NCBI GenBank assembly: GCA_944391575.1
Contig: CALXUC010000014.1
Span: 1-36,675, forward strand
Source of the DNA: an uncultured Clostridia bacterium
GTDB taxonomy: Bacteria; Bacillota; Clostridia; TANB77; CAG-508
DNA: 36,675 nucleotides
Direction of reading: 5' to 3'
Shown piece after piece: positions 23,994 through 32,600 of this stretch. A program made the translations under genes and the position numbers. The notes under the pieces are model-generated. The model saw only the letters and a program-made list of their open reading frames with translations, had not been told where the DNA came from and did not search any database. Within the stretch, counting starts at the first letter, position 1. Each line of letters starts with the position of its first letter.

Positions 23994-24034
23994 ATTATTT
24001 CACTCCTTTTTTAATAATAAATGTTTTTATATTT

Positions 24035-24082
24035 ATTATAATTTATGTTAGTTTTTAAAAGAACAAGCTATTATGCGAGTTT
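24035..24082 (-). promoter_or_regulatory. Promoter with shared 22-bp upstream motif (FxLYD/prepilin unit)
   Basis: TATAAT at 24035-24040 on the minus strand; the motif (minus-strand AACTCGCATAATAGC then TTGTTC, 24061-24082) begins exactly 20 bp upstream of it. The same 22 bp stand at the same distance before the second DUF6273 gene. There is no good -35 box at 17 bp, which suggests an activator-dependent promoter. The plus-strand bases to 24130 contain another short inverted repeat, ATGCGA/TCGCAT. Confidence 0.65.
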
Positions 24083-24212
24083 ATCGCATATCATGAGATA
24101 TTATCTCTGTACGCCAATATTTTCAAGGTGTTTCAGCTTTTAAATTTTTTATTTATATATTTTATTTTTCCACTTTTTCTATTTTTTATTATATTTTTTC
24201 GCAAAAAACACA

Positions 24213-24262
24213 AAAAGATAGACCTATACCAATTTTTCTATTTGGCATAGTTCTACCTTTAT
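24213..24262 (-). terminator. Terminator of microsatellite small gene, copy 2
   Basis: GTAGAACTATGCCAAA pairs with TTGGTATAGGTCTATC in a shorter version of the hairpin seen after copies 1 and 3, followed by TTTTTGTG on the minus strand. Confidence 0.65.
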
Positions 24263-24340
24263 TTTTGTTCCTATTTAATTTTTCTTTTTTATTTTCTAAA
24301 TGACAATATTGTGTATGTAGCTTAGTAAACGAATTCCACG

Positions 24341-24466
<126 letters not shown>

Positions 24467-24499
24467 TTTTTATTTTCTCCCTCTTCGTTATTTTCCTTT

Positions 24500-24528
24500 A
24501 TCTTACCATACTTTTTTAGTTTATGCAA
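24500..24528 (-). promoter_or_regulatory. Promoter of small gene copy 2
   Basis: TTGCAT (24523-24528) and TAAGAT (24500-24505), 17 bp apart on the minus strand. The promoter and leader are nearly identical to those of copy 3. Confidence 0.7.
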
Positions 24529-24538
24529 GACTAAAATT

Positions 24539-24621
24539 TCAATTTTCCAATAACCAATTTATTATATTTTTATGAATAATACTATCGCGTGAAAAATCAG
24601 CCTTATCCAAAGAAAGAACGT
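24539..24621 (-). pseudogene. C-terminal relic of a DUF4143 ATPase gene
   Basis: Encodes about 26 residues, VLSLDKADFSRDSIIHKN then IINWLLEN and stop, nearly identical to the end of the ATPase at 17998-19191. The upstream nine tenths of that gene are missing. It shows that a second copy of that ATPase once stood here, next to a different DUF4143 gene. Confidence 0.8.
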
Positions 24622-24656
24622 GCTCAATTTTCCAATTAAATCAATATACTCAAAAT

Positions 24657-25937
24657 CTAAGGTTTTAATGCTGTTATTGGTACTACGTATACTCCGTCTG
24701 GTCTTTTATATGCTGCATTTGTGAGTCCGCATATTACGCAAAGCACTGATGGGGCCTTACCATTTTCATTTTCGATTTCTTCTTTCATTTTTAGTAAATT
24801 TTTTGCAGCGTCTTCAATTTTATTTGCTCCCAATTTTATTTCAAACGCGCACCATTCTCCATTTTCTAATTCGATAACGCTATCGATTTCTCTATTTTTA
24901 TAATCTTGATAATGGTAACATTTACCGTTAAAGCTATCTGCATATATTTTTAAATCTCTTTCTACCATAGCTTCAAATAAAAATCCAAATGTTTCTAAAT
25001 CGTTTATTAATTTTTCTTCTTCTTTTATATTTAGTAATGAACACGCAATAGAAGGATCGGCAAAATGTCTTTTTTCCAACTGCTTTACTCTTATAGAATA
25101 ACGAATATTAGAAGAAAATGGTTCATCATTATCTAATAAATATAATTTATCTAAAGCATTTAAGTATGAAGCCAAAGTATCTATATCAATGTCCTCATTA
25201 TCTACATCACTTATATCTTTTTTTAATGTCATATTAGACACAGTTGTACTTTCATTTCTAGCTAATGATTTCAATAATAATTTTACTTTATGCTTATCTC
25301 TATTTACTCCATCTAATCTAATTAAATCATCTTCAATTATTAACTTCAAATACTGTTCTACTGCTTCGCTAGAATCTTTAGGAGAATAATCTATATTGGC
25401 AGGCCAACCTCCTCTAATAATTAAACCTGCAAGATTTCTCAAATCAACTTCACCTGTTAATTTTTCTTTTAACTTATTATCACATAATTCTTTAAGTGAT
25501 ACATCTCCTGTAGAATCTCCAGATTCAAATAAACTCATAGTCCTTAAAAATATTTTACCAAATCTTCCTGCTCCACTATGTGATATTCCTTTTCTATTAG
25601 GAGTAGATGAACCTGTTAAAATATATTGTCCTTTTAATCCTGTTCTATCAACATCTGCTCTAATTTCATCCCATAAATTTGTAGCTTCTTGCCATTCGTC
25701 AATTAATTTTGGCTTTTCCCCTTCTAAAATTATTGCAGGAGATATTTTAGCTAATTCTACATTATTTGACGCTCCACCTGTTGTTTTATGCAACAGAACT
25801 TCACTGTTAGAATGATAACGCCCTGCCCAAGTCTTCCCACTATACTTAGGTCCTTCTATACTAATAGCTCCAAATAATTTTAAGTAATGCTCTATTTTGT
25901 CATCAACAATTCTTCTTCTATAATTTTTAATTTCCAT
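24657..25937 (-). CDS. AAA/DUF4143 ATPase, second type
   Basis: 426 residues. Walker A GPKYSGKT (29-36), Walker B KPKLIDEWQ, the motif YILTGSSTPNRK, then SGAGRFGKIFLRTMSLFESG; C-terminal DUF4143/nuclease-like part with FGFLFEAMVERDLKIYA and REIDSVIELENGEWCAFEIKLG, which keeps the D...ExK pattern of PD-(D/E)XK folds. It is only distantly related to the ATPase at 17998. Function unknown. It starts at an ATG with a weak GGAAGTGA site and a good promoter. It lies downstream of a DUF4258/YgiT toxin-antitoxin-like pair and a shared hairpin. Confidence 0.85.
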   Translation of the reverse strand: MEIKNYRRRIVDDKIEHYLKLFGAISIEGPKYSGKTWAGRYHSNSEVLLHKTTGGASNNVELAKISPAIILEGEKPKLIDEWQEATNLWDEIRADVDRTGLKGQYILTGSSTPNRKGISHSGAGRFGKIFLRTMSLFESGDSTGDVSLKELCDNKLKEKLTGEVDLRNLAGLIIRGGWPANIDYSPKDSSEAVEQYLKLIIEDDLIRLDGVNRDKHKVKLLLKSLARNESTTVSNMTLKKDISDVDNEDIDIDTLASYLNALDKLYLLDNDEPFSSNIRYSIRVKQLEKRHFADPSIACSLLNIKEEEKLINDLETFGFLFEAMVERDLKIYADSFNGKCYHYQDYKNREIDSVIELENGEWCAFEIKLGANKIEDAAKNLLKMKEEIENENGKAPSVLCVICGLTNAAYKRPDGVYVVPITALKP

Positions 25938-25965
25938 ACTTAATTCACTTCCATTTTTTATTATA

Positions 25966-25994
25966 ATTTTACACTATTCCGTGATATTTGTCAA
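25966..25994 (-). promoter_or_regulatory. Promoter of the second DUF4143 ATPase gene
   Basis: TTGACA (25989-25994) and TAAAAT (25966-25971), 17 bp apart on the minus strand, with one CACGGAAT unit inside the spacer. Confidence 0.7.
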
Positions 25995-26030
25995 TTTCAT
26001 TCCGTGACTTTTTTAAAATTTATTCCGTAA
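25977..26030. repeat. Three CGGAAT repeats, possible regulator sites
   Basis: On the minus strand TTACGGAATA, TCACGGAATG and TCACGGAATA lie 22 bp apart, the last inside the promoter spacer. Regular spacing of about two helical turns suggests a protein bound to one face. Confidence 0.55.
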
Positions 26031-26059
26031 TTTTATAATAAAATTTTAACTTAACATAG

Positions 26060-26097
26060 AAAAAATATATGTCATTTTTATCTGACATATATTTTTT
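26060..26097 (-). terminator. Terminator after the YgiT-type antitoxin gene
   Basis: 15-bp perfect stem around an 8-nt loop with a T run on the minus strand; nearly the same sequence as the hairpin at 19476-19511. Confidence 0.75.
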
Positions 26098-26155
26098 CTA
26101 CTTTTATTTATATTTTTTACTACAAAGAAACTTAGTGTAATTTTTCTATCCAAAA

Positions 26156-26386
26156 CTATGCAACTTTTTCAGTATAATTAATTATAGTAATTTCAGTAAT
26201 TGCATTTCTAACTGAATTTACTAATTTCTCTAACTGTTTTGCTACGCTATCACTATAAGAAACTTCACCACATTGTTTACAAACTTGTGATGGTACATTT
26301 TTTATAATAATAATACATTTATCTAATTCAACCATAAAAGTTGTATTCTTATTTTCTAAACTTCCTTTACACATAAAACAATTCAT
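26156..26386 (-). CDS. YgiT-type zinc-finger antitoxin-like protein
   Basis: 76 residues with two CxxC knuckles, MNCFMCKG and VCKQCGEVSY, the zinc-binding N-domain of MqsA/YgiT antitoxins, followed by a helix VAKQLEKLVNSVRNAI. There is no C-terminal helix-turn-helix, so it is the short form commonly paired with DUF4258 toxins. It starts 2 bp after the stop of the toxin-like frame, in the toxin-antitoxin order, and ends before a terminator. Confidence 0.82.
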   Translation of the reverse strand: MNCFMCKGSLENKNTTFMVELDKCIIIIKNVPSQVCKQCGEVSYSDSVAKQLEKLVNSVRNAITEITIINYTEKVA

Positions 26387-26388
26387 AA

Positions 26389-26529
26389 CTATCTATTCCC
26401 CCTTCTTGTTTTTAAATCCTTTTCCCATTCTATTTCATCTGGGAAATATGCTGTAATTATCCATACTTCTTCTAGATTTAAACCGCAAACTACATGTATA
26501 ATTTCATTATCTAAATTTATTTTCTCCAT
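26389..26529 (-). CDS. Very short DUF4258-like toxin (46 residues)
   Basis: Reads MEKINLDNEIIHVVCGLNL then EEVWIITAYFPDEIEWEKDL and KTRRGNR. HVV...IITAYxPDxxEWExDxKTRR is the C-terminal signature of DUF4258 toxins, but the usual first half (about 40-45 residues) is missing. The ATG has AGAGAGGTG 4 nt upstream, and a good promoter lies only 24 bp further, so the short form is what is transcribed. It is either a relic or a minimal protein; activity is doubtful. Confidence 0.7.
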   Translation of the reverse strand: MEKINLDNEIIHVVCGLNLEEVWIITAYFPDEIEWEKDLKTRRGNR

Positions 26530-26553
26530 AAGCACCTCTCTACGTACAAATAT

Positions 26554-26582
26554 ATTTTACTATAAAAGCATTAAAATATCAA
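26554..26582 (-). promoter_or_regulatory. Promoter of the DUF4258/YgiT pair
   Basis: TTGATA (26577-26582) and TAAAAT (26554-26559), 17 bp apart on the minus strand. Confidence 0.65.
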
Positions 26583-26636
26583 GCTTTAGTTTTAACAAAT
26601 TATTTTTTTCACATAACAAATTATGAACTTTAAGGC

Positions 26637-29600
26637 TTAATCCCTAAAGTTCACTTCTATATCATTTATCTTTCCGTTATCAACAAGCTTAATCTCTTTT
26701 TCAGGAATTTCTATCCCATTAAAAATAAACTTATCCTCTGTAGATCTTTTCACAGTAATATTATAAACACTTTCTCCAAACATATATCTTATCTTATACT
26801 CGTTCCAATCTGAAGGCACGCACGGTTTTACGCTTATTCGTCCATCTCTTATTTTTAATCCTAATATATACTCTATTCCTATTTTATAAAACCACGCACT
26901 TGCTCCTGTGTACCAAGTCCAGCCACCTTTTCCAACTAAATTGTTTTCTCCATATATATCTGCTGCTATTACGTACGGTTCTACCATATATTTGTCCGCT
27001 TCTTCTCTATTATTAGAATGATTTATTGGGTTAAACATTGTATAATATTCAAATGCCTTATTGTTGTAACCTAATATTGTTGCCGCCCATATTAACCAGA
27101 TACTTCCATGAGTGTACTGCCCTCCATTTTCTCTCACTCCATTTATATATCTTCTGATATATCCTGGGTTTAAGTTGCTTTTATCGAAGCTTGGCGTTAA
27201 TAATTTGAATACTTTATTTTCATAATCTATAAGATATTTTTCTACACTTGAAAATGCTTCTATTTGCTTATCTTTACTTACTGCGTTTGAAATTATACTC
27301 CAACTTTGAGCTATGCTATCTATCTTACATTCTTCATTTTTTGGACTTCCTATTATTTTGCCACTATCTGTAATTGCTCTTTTAAACCATTCTCCGTTCC
27401 AAGCCTTATTATTCAAATTTTTGCGTAATTCTACTAATATTTTTTCTAAGTCCATATTTACTTCTATTTTAGGGTCTTTTATTATTAAATCTAAAATATA
27501 GCATACGAAAAATGTTAGCCAAATACTTTCGCCTTTTCCTTTATTGCCAACTGTGCTAAATCCATCGTTCCAATCGCCTGAGCCTATTTTTATAAATCCA
27601 TTTTCCCCTATATTTATTCCTTTTCCTAAAGCTCTTTCCATATGCTCTAGTAATGTTCCTTCTTCGTCTCCCGGTAAATATAAATCGTACTTTTCGTCAC
27701 AGCCTTCTGGTAATACTTCTCCTTCTAAATAAGGAATTTTTTCTTGTAATATTTCATAATCACCTGTATAATTTACATACTCTAATATTGCATACGGTAG
27801 CCATAATAAATCGTCTGAAAATCTAGTTCTAATTCCCCTTTTACTTTCTTCGTGCCACCAATGTAGAACATCGCCTTCTTTAAATTGATGAGTTGCACAT
27901 TTTATAATCTGTTCTTTTAATAAATTTTTATCTAAATATTTAACTCCTATTGTATCTTGTAATTGGTCTCTATATCCTATAGCTCCGCCTGATTGATAAT
28001 ATCCTGTTTTACCATATAACCTAGATACTATTGTTTGATAAATATTCCAGCCGTTTAACATTATATTTGTTGCCTCATCTGGCGTTCTTACTTGTAATCT
28101 ATTTATTATGTTATTCCAATATGCTTTTACATTATCTAATTCTTCTTTTACCTTTTCTATATCTGCATATTTCTTCTTAACTTCTATTACTTTTTCATAA
28201 GAATTTTCTTCTCCTAATATTAATGTTATTTCTTTATTCTCATATTCATTTAATTCTACTTCTATTTCTAATACAACTACGCCTTCTTCATATATTGAAT
28301 TTTGATTATCTAATAATATTGCTCCATTTCTATTTAATGCTTCTGGATTACATATATTTCCCGCTCCTATAAATCCTTTCTTTGAACCTGTATATGATAA
28401 TATTTTTTCGCTTGAAGATATATACGCTATATTAGTATTACTATTATCTACAGTATCATCTATATCGAATTTATTACCTAAATTTTTAAATGAAACTATA
28501 TTATTATCCATATCTAAATCTGTATATATTTGTGAGTTAGTTTCTATCTCATCTTCGCCTAATACTGGCTTTATATAATATAGTATCTTTAATTTTTTAG
28601 GTTTGTTAGATAAATTTCTAATATTTATATAATTTACCTTTATATTATCTTCAGTTGGTACATAAATTTGATTTTCCTGTAAAAGCTCATCATATATTTG
28701 TTTATATAAAACGTACCCAAAACCATAAATTATATTATACTCTATATCTTTTGGTATTACGCTATACCCTAAAGTCCAGTAATCTTCTGTTTCTGTATTT
28801 TTTACATATATTATTTCAGATGGCATATCTAATATTGGGTTATTGTTCCAAGCTGTTATCCTATTTAATCTTGAATTTTTGCACCACGTATATCCTCCAC
28901 CTATTTCTGTTACTACTGTTCCAAAATTTTCATTTCCTAATATATTTGACCATACTATAGGTGTTTTTTTGTTTTTACTTATTGCTATATGGTACTCTTT
29001 TCCGTCTTGAGTAAATCCACCGTACTCATTGCAGAATTTTAAATTATCTAAAAAGTCTGTTTTGCCTATTTCTTTCTTACTATCTTCTACCTCTTTTATT
29101 ACTATATCTTTATTATTTAAACTCCAATATTTTTGGTGTTCAAAATACTCTTGTTTCTGTTCTTTTATAATCGTATCTAAATTGCCTTTTGAAACATCTA
29201 TTATTAAATTTGCTCTAAATTCTAATGTTTCTAAGTCTTCTTTTGCTATATTACTTAATACGTATATACCATTATTTATCATATATGCTATTTGATTATT
29301 TTGTATTTCATATTCTATTAAATTTCTTAATTTGTCATTATATGAATACTCTTCCTCATTTATAATTACTAAATCTATTTTTATATTTTTTAATCTAAAA
29401 TACTCATATGCTTTTAGTACCTCTCCTAGCGTTTCTAATTCTAACTCAGTTTTTATTTTAACTAAAATATATGGTAAATCGCCTGATATTCCAAACTTCC
29501 ACAAGTTATCTTTTAAATATATCTTATTCTCAAATCCATTTGCTAAAGTATAAACGTAATTCTTTTTAAAGTAATTTTTATATGCTAATTCTCTTAAAAT

Positions 29601-32600
29601 TTCTTGATAATTTAATATATTTTTACTTTTTAACATTAAATATCTGTTTTCCGCTTCTACTTTTGCTTTTTGTAATTCAAATGTCTCTCTTATTTTTTCA
29701 GTATTTTTATATTTTTCTATTAAATTAATAGCATTTTCTCTACTATCTGCAATTACCATTATAAACGTTAAATCAGTCTTATCTTTGCTTTCTACCTCTA
29801 TTTTCTTTCTTAATAATAACATTGGGTTAACAGTTTTTAAGATTTTTTCTTTTTCTAATTCATTTAACTCTAGCAATTTATTATTATTTCTTCCCATTAT
29901 TTTCTTTCTATCTATTTCGTATTCTATATCATTAGTATTTTCACTATACAAAGTTACTGCTAAAAATATGTTTTCTTCTTCTATTGTTTTCATTCTTCTT
30001 TTAATTATTATATTGTCTCTTACCTTTTCAAACTCTATCGACATACTATTAAATGCAGGATGAGCATAATCTTGATGTGCTGTTGAAAGTACTGGTTCTA
30101 ATATACTATTTACTTCTAATGTTTCTTTCTCTTCTCCAAAATTTTTAAACGACAGATTTCTAATTTCAACATTATCTTCTGGAGATACAGTTATTTTTAA
30201 TTTGCTAGATATATTTCCATCTAATCTTTCAAAAATGTTTTCAGCTTCATTAAAAGTAACAGTGTAATTTGTAGGTAATTTACTTATATTGTTTAAAATT
30301 GTTGAGTATGTTTTACCACTAGTTTTTATATAAAAATTTATGCCTTCTCTTTCTTCGTTCGTTTTCTTATACCTATTTATATAAATGTCTTTATACCTAC
30401 TATATCCCTCGCCCTTATCATTCATAAAGATTACGTAATCGTTATTAGATATAAAGTTTGTATTTTCATATATTGGAGATAATTTATTTATTACACGTTC
30501 TGCATAATCTTCATAATCTTTATATTTTAATTTTTCTACTTTCTCTTTTTTAGATTTAGTTATTACAATATTTCTAGGCATTTTTTCTTGTAATAATATA
30601 TCTATAGCTTCTATTTCTGGATTATCGTAAAATCTTTTTTGTAATATTTCGCTATTTAATAAATTATTTATTGAAAGCAATATTAATGCTTGGTGATGTG
30701 CCATATATGTTTTAACAACTGAATATTTTTCTTGTAACTGTAATCTTTCAGGGGTAAAATCTATTGATTCATATAAGCCAAAATCTCCTGTTCCACCTAA
30801 TTTTTCTATTTCTTTTAAATTATCTATTACTCCTTTTACATCTTCATCTATAGCAAGTACACTTGCATAAGGTGCTACCACAATTTCATCTGCTAAACCT
30901 CTTTTTACTCCAAGCCATGGTATTCCAAATGCCTTATATTGGTAATTACCGTATAAATCTTTTAAGTTGAAGGCAGACTCTGAAATTCCCCAAGGTATTT
31001 CTAATTTATTTGCATATATTTTAGAACTCATTATTAAGAATTTGCAAGATTCGTCTATTAAACTATCTTCGTACTTTTTCATAATTATATTAGGCATTAA
31101 ATATTCAAAAGCCGTACCAGACCAAGATATTAATCCTTTATAACCGTTTAAAACTGTTAAAGTTCTACTTAAATTATTCCAATGTTTAGGATTTACTTGT
31201 CTTAATGCAATAGAGATAAAACTAGTTTGTCTCGCTTCAGATGCTAAAAAGTCATAATATGAATCTGTTAATTTTCCTTCTTCTATATTATACCCTATTG
31301 AAAATAGTCGTATTTTACTATTATATAGAGCTAAATAATTAGTATTATTTATGATATTATTTATTTTATCTATTAAATCTTTATTTTGACTTTTCTCTAT
31401 TAAAAAAGATTTAACTACAAATAAATACCCTACAAAATTTCCACTATCTACAGATGATACGTATCTAGGTTTTAATGGCTCTAGAGTTCTTATATCGTAC
31501 CAATTATATAAATGGCCATTCCACTTTACTAATCTGCATATTGAGTTTATTACATTTTCTAATAATTCTAAAGCTTTATTTATAGAAATAAATTTTAAAT
31601 CATATGCAGATATTACTGCTAATAATGATAATCCGATATTTGTAGAAGATGTTCTTAAAGCTACCTTTCCTTCTTGGTAATTATCTGGTACTAAGTAATT
31701 GTTTTCTTCTGTCATATATTTTTCAAAATAACTCCAAGTTCTTTTTGCTATATTTTTTACGTATCTTTCTTCTTCGCCTGTTATAATATCTTTATACGTT
31801 TTAACCTTTTTAGGCTTACTTACATACCACATAATATACGGTGCGAATACCCATACTAATCCTAAGAATATTCTAGGGTATGTGAAGTAAATTATCATAA
31901 ATAAACCTGCTAAAACAGAAAACCACATTTTTTTATAATATGACATTAAATCGCCTTTATTCAATAACTCCGCTTCTTCCGCAGTTACCCATTCTAATAA
32001 ATTATTCTTAGTTTTTAATCTATATAAAGTTTTTACAATAGCATTTATAGAAGTACATACTTTATCTGGTAAAGTTACTACTTCTAATATTCCTTTTAAT
32101 ATGCTTTTTTTAATACCACTTACATTATGGCTGAAATTTACTTGTCTTTCATTCGTTTCTTTTCTATAAACTATATAATTAATTAAATCTAATATTAATG
32201 GCATTAATACACTTATAAGTCCTAGCACAAATGTTAATTTATAATTTACAAATAGCAAAATTAACGCAGTTATTGGAAATACACTTCTTCGTAAATTATC
32301 AAATATTTTAAATTTTGATAATCTATCTATAGGGTTATTTACAATGCTTTTTTCTTTATTACTTACTTTACTTCCTATCCAATTAGAAATTTGCCAGTCG
32401 CCTCTTATCCAACGATGATTTCTTGAAACGTAGCTTGTGTATTTAGTTGGGTAACCGTCCATTAAAAATATATCTGAAGCTAGCCCGCATTTCAAGTATG
32501 TTGATTCTAATAAATCGTGGCTTAATACGAGGTTATCTGGTATTGCATTATTTAAAACTTCATAAAATACATCTAAATCATAAATTCCTTTTCCTGTATA

